Numbered from the stretch's first letter, positions 39,682 through 50,444 are shown. The stretch is 64,000 nt of DNA from Lentimicrobiaceae bacterium (GCA_002708315.1 PANC01000013.1:1-64000); one strand, 5' to 3'. Made by a program: numbers and translations. Notes: generated by a model from the sequence alone, not told the origin.

Positions 39682-42213
39682 ATGAAAAAATTAGTACTAA
39701 TTATCATAATTCTTGGATTTACTATTACATCTTTTGGTCAAGCAGGAACATGTGAACAATCTGATCCTTTTTGTACTAGTAATATATATACTTTTCCTGC
39801 AGGGGTTAACACAGGAAGTGCTCAATCAGGTCCTTACTATGGATGTCTTGGGTCAACACCAAATCCTGCATGGTATCATATGAAGATTGCAATTGAAGGA
39901 AATATAAATATCTTCATGTATACCACACCTTCAAAAGATATTGATTTTATTTGTTGGGGGCCATTTAATGATCCGATTGCACCATGTGCTTCATCTCTCA
40001 CAGCAAATAAAATGGTTGATTGTAGTTATTCTCCAAGTACAACAGAAACGTGCAACATTCCTTATGGACAAGTTGGTGAATATTATATTTTACTCATAAC
40101 AAATTATTCAAACCAGGCATGTAATATAACTTTTGAGAAACAGTCAGGAACCGGTGAGACTGATTGTACAATTGTTCCACCTCCAGTTTCAAACAATGGG
40201 CCATTATGTCTCCATGATACTCTTGAACTATATGCTGACACAATAAATAATGCTACCTATATGTGGTCTGGTCCCGCAGGCTTTACATCCACTGTTCAAA
40301 ATCCAGTAATTTATGATGTTGGGTTTGATAATGCTGGCGTTTATGAACTTGTAATTACATTAAATGGAAGCCCTAGTGCACCCGTTGAGACTATCGTATC
40401 AATAAGTGCTCTTCCAACACCTGAGTTTAGCTTTAATGAGGCATGCTTTGGTGATACGACATTTTTAATAGACGAATCAACAATAGAACCACCCACCTCT
40501 CAAATTGCAGCATGGATGTGGGATTTTGGAGATGGACAAACTGGTAATAATCAAAATGAAGACCATATATACGGAGATATAGGCATTTATGATGTAACTC
40601 TTACCACATCAACGGGGTTTATGATGTGTTCAAGATCCATTACCAAATCTGTTAATGTGTATAGTGCTGCCACTGTTGAAGCTGGCAATGATATTACCAT
40701 TCCCAATGGATGGGATGCACAACTTGATGGTGAAGTTTCAGGAGGTTCCGGAGGATACAATCTTGTTTGGGAACCACAAAACATGCTAATTGATCCAACA
40801 ATAGTTGACCCAACTACAGTTACAATGGGTGCAACACAAGTATTTTCGTTAAATGTTGAAGATGATAATTCAGGATGTCTAAGCTCTGATAGTATGACAG
40901 TAATTGTTACCGGTGGTGCCTTAGCAGTAACTGCCACTGCAAGTCCTACCACAATTTGCCAGGATGATCAAGTAAACCTCAACGCACTGCCTTCAGGAGG
41001 TTCTGGCAATAACCAATATTCATGGACTTCCAATCCACCTGGTTTTACTGCTTCAATTAAAGAACCGTCTGATTTTCCACAGGTTAACACAACTTACAAT
41101 GTTGAAGTATTTGATGGCCAAAATACTGTTAATGCATCCGTATCAGTTGTTGTAAAAGCAAGGCCAATAGGAAATGCTGGCAATGACAAACCAATTACAA
41201 TTGGTACATCAACAACATTAGATGGATCAAGTGCTTCTGGAGGTACTGGAGACCACTCTTATGTATGGACACCTTCTCACTTGCTTGAAAACAACACCAT
41301 ACTTCATCCTCAAACAATAATTTTACACGAAAGTACAGAGTTCTCTTTTACTATTAACGACTCAAATGGATGCTCAAGTGTTCCAGATAATATGTTTGTA
41401 ATTGCAGGAGGTGACGCATTGGGAGTATTTCCAACTTCCTCCGCAGACAATAATGTTATATGCCAAGGTGAAATTGTGGATTTATTTCCAAATGCAACTG
41501 GTGGAGGTGGAAATTACACCTATAGTTGGACCAGTGATAATGGCTTTACATCAAACGAAATGTCTCCACAGGTTAGTCCATGGGAAACCACTATATACAC
41601 AGTAGAAGTTGATGATTCATACACAATAGTAACTGGAAATATTACCATAAATGTAAATCACACACCAGTTGTTGACCTTATTCCTGCCAATACAAATGTG
41701 TGGGGGCAAGACACAATAAAAGTGTGTGTTAGAGATACTGTAATGCTTGATGCAACCGACCCATTAAATCCTCCACTCATGGACTATTTATGGTCAACCT
41801 CAGCTACATCTCCATCAATTACTGTTTCAACAAATGGAAGCTGGGTTTCATTTGATTCCTATTGGGCAAATGCTGTAAATCCTGCAACAGGATGTACAGG
41901 TACTGGTTCAATTACAATATTCTTTGATTTTGACGAATGTAGTATAGGAATAGATGAAGAAGAAATATCAAACAGTATCAAAGTTATTCCAAACCCTGCT
42001 TCTGAATACATTGAAGTTACCACAATTAACCTAAGAGGAACCATCTCCATAAACTTGAGAAATGTATTTGGGCAGATAGTATGGAGTAGTAGCATAAATG
42101 GAGATGTCGAAAACAAAGAAGTAATTTCTCTGAAGAACCTCGCCAGTGGACAATACATTGTTGAAGTAATAAATGTTGGAAACTCCTATTACCAAAAGGT
42201 TATCAAAAATTAA
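39682..42213 (+). CDS. T9SS-secreted PKD/Ig-like repeat protein, type A sorting domain
   Basis: From the ATG at 39682 (residue 4 of the longest frame, giving a clean signal peptide ending SFGQ) the product has 843 residues. After an N-terminal Cys-containing domain (about 20-165) come several Ig/PKD-like modules. A PKD core MWDFGDGQTGN lies near 275-290, followed by at least three repeats with a GGSG(G/N)-x-YxW turn (near 355, 440, 525 and 610). The last 75 residues form a type A T9SS sorting domain (KVIPNPASEYIEV, later GQYIVEV, ending in KVIKN). The protein should be exported through the type IX system and attached to the cell surface or released. Ligand unknown. Confidence 0.85.
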   Translation: MKKLVLIIIILGFTITSFGQAGTCEQSDPFCTSNIYTFPAGVNTGSAQSGPYYGCLGSTPNPAWYHMKIAIEGNINIFMYTTPSKDIDFICWGPFNDPIAPCASSLTANKMVDCSYSPSTTETCNIPYGQVGEYYILLITNYSNQACNITFEKQSGTGETDCTIVPPPVSNNGPLCLHDTLELYADTINNATYMWSGPAGFTSTVQNPVIYDVGFDNAGVYELVITLNGSPSAPVETIVSISALPTPEFSFNEACFGDTTFLIDESTIEPPTSQIAAWMWDFGDGQTGNNQNEDHIYGDIGIYDVTLTTSTGFMMCSRSITKSVNVYSAATVEAGNDITIPNGWDAQLDGEVSGGSGGYNLVWEPQNMLIDPTIVDPTTVTMGATQVFSLNVEDDNSGCLSSDSMTVIVTGGALAVTATASPTTICQDDQVNLNALPSGGSGNNQYSWTSNPPGFTASIKEPSDFPQVNTTYNVEVFDGQNTVNASVSVVVKARPIGNAGNDKPITIGTSTTLDGSSASGGTGDHSYVWTPSHLLENNTILHPQTIILHESTEFSFTINDSNGCSSVPDNMFVIAGGDALGVFPTSSADNNVICQGEIVDLFPNATGGGGNYTYSWTSDNGFTSNEMSPQVSPWETTIYTVEVDDSYTIVTGNITINVNHTPVVDLIPANTNVWGQDTIKVCVRDTVMLDATDPLNPPLMDYLWSTSATSPSITVSTNGSWVSFDSYWANAVNPATGCTGTGSITIFFDFDECSIGIDEEEISNSIKVIPNPASEYIEVTTINLRGTISINLRNVFGQIVWSSSINGDVENKEVISLKNLASGQYIVEVINVGNSYYQKVIKN

Positions 42214-42216
42214 TCA

Positions 42217-44223
42217 ATGACTAAATTAAAAAGCACCTATTTTATTTTTAAAATGAATAATATAAGCTGTAGATCATTATTTCTTTTAATACTTGTTTTT
42301 ATAATTAATTTGGACTCATTGCAAGCTCAGGAAAGAAACTGCAATTATGTTGTTCCCAACCAGGCTACTACATGGGTTTTTGGAGAGTATGCCAGAATCA
42401 AATTTGCACAACCCACAAATGAAATTTTACCTACTTCAGGTAATTATGGACTTCCTTTTGGTTCTTCATCAATTTCTGATGAAAATGGAAATCTAATTCT
42501 TTTCTCAAATGGAGAAAATGTATGGAATAAAAGCTATAATCTGATGCAAAATGGATCAGGACTAGCAGGAAGTAAATATGGAGGTCAATCATCACTTATT
42601 GTCCCACATCCTGGGAACAGCAATAAGTATTTTATTTTTACTACAAACAAATACATTTCAAATTTTTACACCGAAGGGATAAATTATTCCGTTGCTGATT
42701 TTAGCAGTTCAAATATGGGTGAGGTTACTTCAAAAAACAATCAGATACTTACCAAAAATTCAAAGGTTATATCTGCTGTAAGGCATTCTAATAATACAGA
42801 CTACTGGGTTATTGTTCATGGCTTTGGAGATGAGAATGGAGGAACATTTTATTCATTTCATGTTGATACATTGGGAGTAAACCCAACACCTGTTTCAAGT
42901 ACCGTAGGTAGTATCCAAAAAGATGATATCAATAATCAGTTCGGATATTTGAAGGCATCTCCCAACGGAACAAAACTTGCAATAACACTGCCTAGTATTG
43001 GTATTATTGAGTTATTTGATTTCAATAATGAAACTGGTTCGGTTAGTAATCCCATATCTACTAATCCTGGCAGCTATTATTTTCCATTTGGTTTAGAATT
43101 CTCTCCTGATAATACCAAACTATATGCAACAACGTCTCCCTTAAATCCAGACACTAGCTATTTATATCAATTTAACTTACTTGATCCAGATCCACTGCAG
43201 ACCCCTGTGGTAATAAATAAATTCGCTTACAATGGATTAACATCAGATAGCTTAATGTACGGCTTGCAAATGGGTGTAGATGGCAAGATTTATGTTTCAA
43301 AAACAATGCAAGGAGGTATAGGAATGACTAACTTGGATGTTATATACAACCCCAACCGTGATGGCCTCAGTTGTAATTTCAATGAGTTAAACAGTGCCAC
43401 AAACAATGGAATATCATTAAATGGTGCTATGACACAATCTGGGCTTCCTGATTTTGTTTCAACATTTTTAAATATTCCACATTTTTATTACCAGGATCAA
43501 TGCTTGAATGACACAACTAATTTCATCATAAGAAATACTGCAAACCTTACACCATCATGGAATTTTAAAGACCCTGCAGGAACTTCAGATTTATCAAACC
43601 CAATGAACCCAAAGTATATATTTAGTGAGGCAGGAACATATGACGTTGAGCTTACCGAATCATACGAAGGAGAAACTTATACATTTAGTGAGGATGTTTT
43701 AATTAATCCATTACCATCAGTCGATATTGGATTGGGATCTAATATAATCTATATTTTACAAGGCTCATCAATAAGACTAGATGCTGGTGATGGCATGGAT
43801 GTATATTCATGGACTCCTGCAAGTAGCAATAACCAATATTTGGACGTAGATCAAGAAGGGTACTATATAGCTACAGTTACAGACTTTAATTGTTGTTCAA
43901 ATTCAGACACCGTTGAAATTAAATATGCTTCCCTTAGTTATCCAAATGCCTTTAAACCAACTAGTAATATCTCTGACAATAAAACCTTTAAAGTTTTAGG
44001 TGATATTAGTGCCATCTCAAAATATCAATTTAGAATATTTAATAGATGGGGCCAACTCATATTTGAGACTGATAACCCACAAAATGGATGGGATGGTACA
44101 AAAGATGGTGAATATGCTCCAATGGGAACATATATTTATACATCTGTTTTTACAAGCTTTGAAAGCGGTATACAATCAGCCATTGACATCACAAATACCG
44201 GAACTGTTACTCTGATAAGATAA
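42217..44223 (+). CDS. T9SS-secreted propeller/PKD protein, type B (gliding-type) sorting domain
   Basis: The 668-residue protein starts 3 nt after the preceding gene. An alternative ATG at 42253 would give a tighter signal peptide (ending LQAQ). Residues about 45-420 look like a beta-propeller, with recurring FSPDNTKLYATTSP-type and ISDENGNLILFSNG-type blade turns. A PKD-like module follows (FKDPAGTSDLSNP...FSEAGTYDVEL, about 450-485), an Ig-like stretch, and a C-terminal CHU_C/gliding-motility-associated domain (YPNAFKPTSN, then FRIFNRWGQLIFET and NGWDGT, about 570-668). That domain is the type B T9SS signal. Export through T9SS is therefore likely. The family is abundant and uncharacterised. 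Confidence 0.87.
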   Translation: MTKLKSTYFIFKMNNISCRSLFLLILVFIINLDSLQAQERNCNYVVPNQATTWVFGEYARIKFAQPTNEILPTSGNYGLPFGSSSISDENGNLILFSNGENVWNKSYNLMQNGSGLAGSKYGGQSSLIVPHPGNSNKYFIFTTNKYISNFYTEGINYSVADFSSSNMGEVTSKNNQILTKNSKVISAVRHSNNTDYWVIVHGFGDENGGTFYSFHVDTLGVNPTPVSSTVGSIQKDDINNQFGYLKASPNGTKLAITLPSIGIIELFDFNNETGSVSNPISTNPGSYYFPFGLEFSPDNTKLYATTSPLNPDTSYLYQFNLLDPDPLQTPVVINKFAYNGLTSDSLMYGLQMGVDGKIYVSKTMQGGIGMTNLDVIYNPNRDGLSCNFNELNSATNNGISLNGAMTQSGLPDFVSTFLNIPHFYYQDQCLNDTTNFIIRNTANLTPSWNFKDPAGTSDLSNPMNPKYIFSEAGTYDVELTESYEGETYTFSEDVLINPLPSVDIGLGSNIIYILQGSSIRLDAGDGMDVYSWTPASSNNQYLDVDQEGYYIATVTDFNCCSNSDTVEIKYASLSYPNAFKPTSNISDNKTFKVLGDISAISKYQFRIFNRWGQLIFETDNPQNGWDGTKDGEYAPMGTYIYTSVFTSFESGIQSAIDITNTGTVTLIR

Positions 44224-44235
44224 TTTAATTAAAGC

Positions 44236-46365
44236 ATGAGAACTTTTGCTGAGATTGCCTCCACTAAATTGAATGTAGCAGAGTGGCAAATAGAAAACTC
44301 TGTTGAACTCCTCACCGGAGGTGCAACAATACCATTTATTGCTAGATACCGAAAAGATAAGACAGGTGATCTAACCGATGTTGAGCTCATAGAAATAAAG
44401 ACTCTTTTTGACAAGTATAGTGCTTTAAAGGAACGAAAGAAATCCATTCTTTTATCATTGGAAGAAAGTGGTAATATTACAGATGAAATTAGAAAAACAA
44501 TTGATGAATCAGAGACATTATCTGATGTAGAAGATATTTACCTTCCATTTAAACCCAAGCGTAAAACAAGAGCTGTAATCGCAAAAGAAAACGGTTTGGA
44601 ATCGTTGGCAAAGATGATAATGGCAGAAAATATATCAGACTTAAAATATACAGCTAATAAATTTACATCAAACAATCCCAATATAAATACCACCGATGAT
44701 GCTATTGCAGGCGCCAGAGACATTATAGCAGAATGGGTAAGCGAAAAACAATGGGTCCGAAAAAACCTTAGGCAACAATTTGAAATTCATGCTACGATAA
44801 CATCAAAGGTATCAAAGGGTAAGGAGGAAGAAGCTCACAATTATCGTAGTTGGTTTGACTGGTCAGAAAATGCAACCAAAGCAGCCCCTCATAGGATACT
44901 GGCAATTTTAAGAGGTGAAAAAGAAAAGTTGATTAAAGTAAAGATAGAGCCTGATAAGGACAAAGCCATAATATTTATCACATCTGGCTTAGTAAAAATG
45001 AATACCGAAGCATCTAAACAGAAATCACTTGCAATAAAGGATTCAATAACCAGGTTAATTTTTCCTTCGTTGGAAAATGAGTTTAGAAATACTCTCAAAG
45101 AAAAAGCTGATGAGGCATCCATTGATATCTTTGGTAATAATCTTAAACAACTGCTATTGGCGCCACCATTGGGTCAAAAAAGGATACTAGCAATAGACCC
45201 TGGGTTTAGAAGTGGATGTAAAGTTGTTTGCCTTGATAAAACTGGAAAGTTACTTCATAACGACAACATATATCCACATCCACCTCAGAGGGAAAGCTCA
45301 TTGGCAATAAAGAAAATAAATAACATGGTTAACGCCTATGATATTGAAGCAATAGCCATAGGTAATGGCACAGCAGGGCGTGAAACAGAAATTTTAATTG
45401 AAAGGATTAAGTTCAATAAGGATATAATTGCTGTTTCGGTTAATGAAGACGGAGCTTCTGTATATTCAGCTTCATCGATTGCCAGAGAAGAATTTCCTGA
45501 TTATGATGTTACCGTAAGAGGAGCAGTATCAATAGGAAGGCGATTGATGGACCCATTGGCTGAACTTGTAAAAATTGATCCTAAGTCCATTGGAGTTGGC
45601 CAATATCAACATGATGTTGACCAAAAGTTATTAAAAAGAAGTTTGCAAACTACCATCGAATTATGCGTTAACAATGTGGGTGTTGATTTAAATAGTGCCA
45701 GCAAAGAACTGTTAAGTCATATATCAGGATTAGGATCTAAATTAGCATCTAATATTGTATCATTTCGCAATAAAAATGGTTTGTTTACAAATAGAAAAGA
45801 GTTATTGAAAGTTGATGGATTAGGAGCTAAAGCATTTGAGCAAAGTGCAGGATTTCTCAGAATAAAAGATGGTGACAACCCTCTTGATTACACAGCAGTG
45901 CATCCTGAGCAATATACAATTGTGACAAAAATTGCATCAAAGCTTGGCCTTAGTATAAATCAGCTAGTGGGCAATACCGATATGATTAGTAATGTTAATA
46001 CTGAAGAATTCATAAGTAATTCAATTGGTAATAGCACTTTTAAGGATATCTTGAAGGAGCTTGAAAAACCCGGTAGAGATCCACGAAAGAAATTCAAAAC
46101 TTTTAAATTTGATCCTAATATTAAAAGTATTAATGATGTGAAACCGGGAACCATATTACCAGGCATCATAACCAACATAACAGCCTTTGGGGCCTTTGTT
46201 GATATTGGAGTAAAAGAATCTGCGTTATTACATAAAAGCCAGATTGCAAATGAATTTGTATCAAATCCAGGTGATTATCTCAGGCTCAATCAGCAATTAC
46301 AAGTAAAGGTAATAGACGTTGACATTGAACGAAAGAGAATAGGGCTAACTCTAAAGGAATTGTAA
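44236..46365 (+). CDS. tex: Tex family RNA-binding protein (S1 domain)
   Basis: The 709-residue cytoplasmic protein has the full Tex plan. A helical N-terminal region contains VELLTGGATIPFIARYRKD (split at about 23-41), and the YqgF/RNase H-like domain includes AIDPGFRSGCK (about 317-327). GVGQYQHDVDQKLL lies near 455-468, then helix-hairpin-helix motifs (ISGLGSKLA, VDGLGAKAFE, about 495-540) and a C-terminal S1 domain (about 635-705, ITAFGAFVDIG). Tex/Spt6-like proteins bind nucleic acid and influence transcription. It is slightly shorter than the E. coli protein (773). It follows the T9SS cargo gene by 12 nt and converges on rnhB. Confidence 0.95.
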   Translation: MRTFAEIASTKLNVAEWQIENSVELLTGGATIPFIARYRKDKTGDLTDVELIEIKTLFDKYSALKERKKSILLSLEESGNITDEIRKTIDESETLSDVEDIYLPFKPKRKTRAVIAKENGLESLAKMIMAENISDLKYTANKFTSNNPNINTTDDAIAGARDIIAEWVSEKQWVRKNLRQQFEIHATITSKVSKGKEEEAHNYRSWFDWSENATKAAPHRILAILRGEKEKLIKVKIEPDKDKAIIFITSGLVKMNTEASKQKSLAIKDSITRLIFPSLENEFRNTLKEKADEASIDIFGNNLKQLLLAPPLGQKRILAIDPGFRSGCKVVCLDKTGKLLHNDNIYPHPPQRESSLAIKKINNMVNAYDIEAIAIGNGTAGRETEILIERIKFNKDIIAVSVNEDGASVYSASSIAREEFPDYDVTVRGAVSIGRRLMDPLAELVKIDPKSIGVGQYQHDVDQKLLKRSLQTTIELCVNNVGVDLNSASKELLSHISGLGSKLASNIVSFRNKNGLFTNRKELLKVDGLGAKAFEQSAGFLRIKDGDNPLDYTAVHPEQYTIVTKIASKLGLSINQLVGNTDMISNVNTEEFISNSIGNSTFKDILKELEKPGRDPRKKFKTFKFDPNIKSINDVKPGTILPGIITNITAFGAFVDIGVKESALLHKSQIANEFVSNPGDYLRLNQQLQVKVIDVDIERKRIGLTLKEL

Positions 46366-46387
46366 ATAACACAGGTGAGACTTGTAC

Positions 46388-46969
46388 CTATCTAATATTA
46401 CTATTGAATGTTGTTCTGTGGTGAACACTCAGCCCAAAATCTTGGATTGCCATCTTATGTTCTATTGTTGGATATCCCTTGTTATTATTCCAGCTATATT
46501 GAGGATATTTGCTATGAAGATCTAACATATAGTCATCCCTATGAGTTTTTGCAAGTATTGAAGCTGCTGCAATTGATAAATACTTACCATCTCCTTTTAT
46601 GATACAATGATGTGGTATATCTTCATAGGGTATAAACCTATTACCATCAATCAACAGTAATTTTGGTTTAGTGGATAGGCTATTAATTGCTCTATGCATT
46701 GAATAAAATGATGCTCTTAGAATATTTACTTCATCAATTTCTTTTGGTGAACAGGATTTCACTGCCCAGGATAAAGCATCCTGCTCAATGATTACTCTTA
46801 GTTTATTTCTTTGTTTCTCGCTTAGCTTTTTGGAATCGTTTAGCAATGAACTATTATATCCATTTGGCAATATAACTGCAGCTGCAAAAACAGGCCCAGC
46901 TAAACATCCACGACCTGCCTCATCACACCCTGCCTCTATCAGATTATTACTAAATGAAGATCTTAGCAT
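46388..46969 (-). CDS. rnhB: Ribonuclease HII
   Basis: The 193-residue enzyme removes ribonucleotides from DNA and the RNA of RNA-DNA hybrids. The metal-binding residues are visible: Asp16-Glu17 in CDEAGRG (15-21), Asp108 in LIDGN and a final Asp in KTHRDDYM (about 142-149). The block [11 protein letters not shown] (25-35) and the [10 protein letters not shown] segment (45-54) are family hallmarks. It is the last gene of the operon glycosyltransferase-purD-DUF6427-rnhB, 4 nt after the membrane-protein gene, and converges with tex 22 nt away. Confidence 0.96.
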   Translation of the reverse strand: MLRSSFSNNLIEAGCDEAGRGCLAGPVFAAAVILPNGYNSSLLNDSKKLSEKQRNKLRVIIEQDALSWAVKSCSPKEIDEVNILRASFYSMHRAINSLSTKPKLLLIDGNRFIPYEDIPHHCIIKGDGKYLSIAAASILAKTHRDDYMLDLHSKYPQYSWNNNKGYPTIEHKMAIQDFGLSVHHRTTFNSNIR

Positions 46970-46973
46970 ATAA

Positions 46974-47963
46974 CTAAGGAATAAAGTTTGGTAGTCTAGT
47001 GTAATATTGATTTACTAAAACTAATAATAATAATATAGTTAAAATAATATTATACACCCGCGGTCTTCTCAACTGATTTAACCAATATGTAATCAAGAGA
47101 ACAATAGGTATAAGCATGGTCAATAAAAATTCAACATCAGTATGAAAAACCACCAGTATAGCAGCATTGATTACAAAAAACAATACAACTATTAAAAGAT
47201 TCCTGCGGGTATTAATATTTTGCTCTGAAAGCATTGCTAATACCCCAAAAACACTCATTAGGCTTAATGTTGTAATTATAGCTATGGTAGTTATATTTAA
47301 AACATTATCAAACATTGGTATTTCTGTGGAGATCTTGAAATAACTAATTAAATTTAATAATTGTTCATGAAAATTTCCAGTAAAGAAAAACCACACCATT
47401 ATAAAGAAGAAAGGGCTAACAATACCAACTATCGAAACCACAAGAAACCTCAGATTCATTACTCTGTGAACATAAATCGTCAACCATACTAATAATACCA
47501 AAAAAATAAGCACCGGAAAAAGCAATGCTGCCAATCCAATTAAAAAGGAAGCATTATAAATGGTTATTATCTTATCTGTTGATTCAGGCAGGTTCATTAG
47601 GTTCATCCACACAAATACCATTATTATATTGGTTAAGGTTATAGGGTTATTATGAAACCCTCCAACCACAGCACTTGACAAAAGAATATAAAGTGCCCAC
47701 ACTAGCGTATTTACTTTACCTGAAAGGTTAAATTTAATGGAATATAAATTCAACATAACAGCTGTGATCAAGGTTAATATCATTGATATAACCGTAAATA
47801 ACAAAGGATTACTTATTGATAAATAAGTTAAAAAATTAAATGCATAGGTTTCGGTGCCAACATAAGGACTTGGATATAGTATACTTGGCAACCATAGTAA
47901 AATAGCAATCGCAAATACAACTAAGTACCTCGAAATATAGCCTGTATTAAAGTACCTAATCAT
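46974..47963 (-). CDS. DUF6427-like multi-pass membrane protein
   Basis: The 329-residue protein is almost entirely hydrophobic, with about nine or ten membrane helices. It has conserved-looking inter-helix segments [20 protein letters not shown] (about 26-45) and a small TRLPNFIP tail. The position beside purD and a glycosyltransferase matches the neighbourhood in which DUF6427 proteins occur in Flavobacteriia, and the N-terminal pattern fits that family. No function is known. The gaps to purD (3 nt) and rnhB (4 nt) show it is in the same transcript. It has no transporter or enzyme motif that I can see. Confidence 0.6.
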   Translation of the reverse strand: MIRYFNTGYISRYLVVFAIAILLWLPSILYPSPYVGTETYAFNFLTYLSISNPLLFTVISMILTLITAVMLNLYSIKFNLSGKVNTLVWALYILLSSAVVGGFHNNPITLTNIIMVFVWMNLMNLPESTDKIITIYNASFLIGLAALLFPVLIFLVLLVWLTIYVHRVMNLRFLVVSIVGIVSPFFFIMVWFFFTGNFHEQLLNLISYFKISTEIPMFDNVLNITTIAIITTLSLMSVFGVLAMLSEQNINTRRNLLIVVLFFVINAAILVVFHTDVEFLLTMLIPIVLLITYWLNQLRRPRVYNIILTILLLLVLVNQYYTRLPNFIP

Positions 47964-47966
47964 ATA

Positions 47967-49256
47967 CTACTCAAAATTAATCAAATCAAAACCTATGTCT
48001 TTTCGGACATATTTATCCTCAAAATCAATTAAATCAACATTAGCATAAGAATCTTGAAGAGTTGACTCCATATTAACACCTAAGGTTGTAACGGCAATAA
48101 CCCTGCCACCAGATGTTTTAATAGAGTTATTATCAACATCTATTGTAGTGCCAGCATGAAAGACAATGCAATTATTTACATTTTCAAGACCTGTAATTGT
48201 TTTTCCTTTTTCATAGTTTCCTGGGTAACCTCCTGACACCATCATTATTGCAGCTGCTGTTCTAGGATCAAATTCAACTGTACTCTCAGAAAGTTTTTCA
48301 TGCGCAGTATTCACAAACAGTTCCAATAAATCAGATTCAATTCTCGGTATAACAGATTCAGCCTCGGGATCACCCATTCTACAATTATATTCAATCACAT
48401 ATGGATCTCCATTTACATTTATGAGGCCAAAAAATATGAATCCTTTGTAGTCTATGCAATCCTTTTTAAGACCATCTACTGTAGGCTTCACAATTCTGTT
48501 TTCAACCTTATCCATAAACTCTTCACGGGCAAATGGTACTGGAGATATTGAGCCCATACCACCTGTATTCAAACCCGTGTCTCCCTCCCCTATTCTCTTA
48601 TAATCCTTTGCCTCAGGAAGAATAACATAATCTGTACCATCCGTTAAAACAAATACAGATAGCTCAATTCCTGATAAAAATTCTTCTATGACTACATTTT
48701 TAGATGCTTCACCAAATTTTTGCTCTGAAATCATTTGGGATAGTTCATTTTTTGCCTCATTGCGATCTTCAATAATAAGCACTCCCTTTCCAGCTGCCAA
48801 GCCATCTGCTTTTAGAACATATGGAGAATTTAATGTATCAATAAAATCAAATCCTTCTTGCAGGTTACTCTCATTAAAAGTACGATAGGCAGCAGTGGGA
48901 ATGCTATAATTGGCCATAAAATCCTTCGCGAATGATTTACTACCCTCAAGCTGAGCACCCGCTTTTGACGGCCCAATTACTAAAATATCTTTCAAAACAG
49001 AATCATCACGGAAAAAATCATATATCCCACCAACCAATGGAGCCTCGGGTCCAACTACAACCATATCGATTTCTTTCTCTATAACTATCATCTTGATTGA
49101 AGCAAAGTCATCGAGGTCAACGGGGATATTAGTGCCAACATTTCTTGTTCCGGCATTACCAGGTGATATATAAAGCTTTTCTAAACTTGTACTTTGTGCT
49201 AATTTCCATGCAATTGCGTGCTCTCTTCCTCCACTTCCCAAAATAAGTACGTTCAT
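47967..49256 (-). CDS. purD: Phosphoribosylamine--glycine ligase
   Basis: This 429-residue ATP-grasp enzyme makes glycinamide ribonucleotide from phosphoribosylamine, glycine and ATP in purine synthesis. It has the opening LILGSGGREHAIAWKL (about 4-19), the VVGPEAPLVGG strand-turn (about 67-77), the ATP-binding segment LKADGLAAGKGV (about 148-159), EEFLSGIELSVFVLTDG (about 191-207), NTGGMGSISPV (about 231-241) and the FFGLINVNGDPYVIEYNCRMGDPEAE metal site (about 274-299). All key parts are intact. It lies 5 nt after the glycosyltransferase gene and 3 nt before the DUF6427-like gene, away from other pur genes. Confidence 0.97.
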   Translation of the reverse strand: MNVLILGSGGREHAIAWKLAQSTSLEKLYISPGNAGTRNVGTNIPVDLDDFASIKMIVIEKEIDMVVVGPEAPLVGGIYDFFRDDSVLKDILVIGPSKAGAQLEGSKSFAKDFMANYSIPTAAYRTFNESNLQEGFDFIDTLNSPYVLKADGLAAGKGVLIIEDRNEAKNELSQMISEQKFGEASKNVVIEEFLSGIELSVFVLTDGTDYVILPEAKDYKRIGEGDTGLNTGGMGSISPVPFAREEFMDKVENRIVKPTVDGLKKDCIDYKGFIFFGLINVNGDPYVIEYNCRMGDPEAESVIPRIESDLLELFVNTAHEKLSESTVEFDPRTAAAIMMVSGGYPGNYEKGKTITGLENVNNCIVFHAGTTIDVDNNSIKTSGGRVIAVTTLGVNMESTLQDSYANVDLIDFEDKYVRKDIGFDLINFE

Positions 49257-49261
49257 TATTT

Positions 49262-50398
49262 TTAAGTTTGATTATTCTTTACTGTTTCCATTATCGATTT
49301 CCAAAGTCTATCAGCAGTTTTATCCCAAGAAAATTCATTCCTCCTCTTTCTACCTTTTTCCACCAAAGTTAATGACAATTGCTCATCATCAACTATACTT
49401 CTCATTGCCGATGATATCTCTTTAGCATTACTTGGGTTTACAAGTAAGGCAGCATCTCCTGCTATTTCTGGCATAGCAGTAACATTGGATGTAATTACAG
49501 GAACTTCAGAATTAAAGGCTTCAATTATTGGTATTCCAAAGCCTTCGAAATATGATGTATAAACCAATGCAAGTGATGAGCCAACAACTAAACTAAGGTC
49601 TTTAGGGCCTAATCTACCTGTAAAAATAACATCGTCCTTGAATGACATTCTCTGAAATGATTCATTGATTTCTTTATTCCAATACATTTTCTCACCAACC
49701 AGAACAAACTTAATACCCCTACTATCATTTACCTTAAATTCATCAAAGGCTTTAAATATATTTTGGAGGTTTTTTCTGGGGTTAAATGCACCTACAAAAA
49801 CAAAGTAATCCTTGCTATTGGTATATTTTTTCTTAACCTGTGCCTTATCTTTATCAGAAACTACCTTGAAGACATCATTTGATCCATTATACAAAACATC
49901 AATCTTATTAGAGTCAATTCCGTATTGTGTCATTATGTCTTTCTTAGAAAATTCAGATACTGTTGCTATTCTTACTGCTTTGTGGGCATATTTTGGAGTA
50001 AAATATCTATAATATCCTCTGTAGATTAAAGACATATGCTCAGGATAATGCTCAAAATTCAAATCGTGTATTACTATTAAATCAATAAACTTTGACCTCA
50101 AAGAAAGAAATGAATCTGGAGAAATAAATAGGTCGGGTTTTATCTTTTTTAAAACTTTGGGAACTGAAAATTCGTACCATAAATATAATAATATTGAATG
50201 TCTTGCTGGAGGTCCAACCACAATTGGTTTTACATTTTCTGCAAAAATAAATTCATCACTATACTTTCTGTCAAAAATAAAATAAAAGGTGTGCTCTGGA
50301 TGTGACGTTACAATCCTTTTTAAAGACTCATAAGTAAACCAACCTATCCCCTCAAGTTTATCCTTAAGCAGCAGCCTTGTATTTATGGCAATTTTCAA
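49262..50398 (-). CDS. Family 4 (GT-B) glycosyltransferase
   Basis: The 378-residue cytoplasmic enzyme has the retaining GT4 plan. The N-terminal Rossmann domain starts at AINTRLL, with a GIGWFTYESL acceptor loop (17-26), a DLNFEHYPEHMS segment (112-123) and the ATVSEFSKKDI inter-domain strand (145-155). The C-terminal nucleotide-sugar domain has FVGAFNPRKN (201-210), FTGRLGPKDL (259-268) and the E-x7-E motif EGFGIPIIE (285-293). Donor and acceptor are unknown. It is the first gene of the purD operon. The start ATG at 50398 is the first in frame before the signature AINTR. Confidence 0.93.
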   Translation of the reverse strand: MKIAINTRLLLKDKLEGIGWFTYESLKRIVTSHPEHTFYFIFDRKYSDEFIFAENVKPIVVGPPARHSILLYLWYEFSVPKVLKKIKPDLFISPDSFLSLRSKFIDLIVIHDLNFEHYPEHMSLIYRGYYRYFTPKYAHKAVRIATVSEFSKKDIMTQYGIDSNKIDVLYNGSNDVFKVVSDKDKAQVKKKYTNSKDYFVFVGAFNPRKNLQNIFKAFDEFKVNDSRGIKFVLVGEKMYWNKEINESFQRMSFKDDVIFTGRLGPKDLSLVVGSSLALVYTSYFEGFGIPIIEAFNSEVPVITSNVTAMPEIAGDAALLVNPSNAKEISSAMRSIVDDEQLSLTLVEKGRKRRNEFSWDKTADRLWKSIMETVKNNQT

Positions 50399-50444
50399 AG
50401 TTCTAATCTAATTAGAGTTAGTGGGTAGCAAATATCTTAAAAAA

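Noticed and set aside
40700-41650. GGSGG-type recurrences in the type A T9SS cargo as DNA repeats
   Set aside because: They recur as protein modules (Ig/PKD turns) with diverged DNA, so they are domain repeats and not a mobile or slippage repeat.
46375-46400. Terminator between tex and rnhB
   Set aside because: Only a 4-bp complementarity with a 9-nt loop and no U-run is visible.
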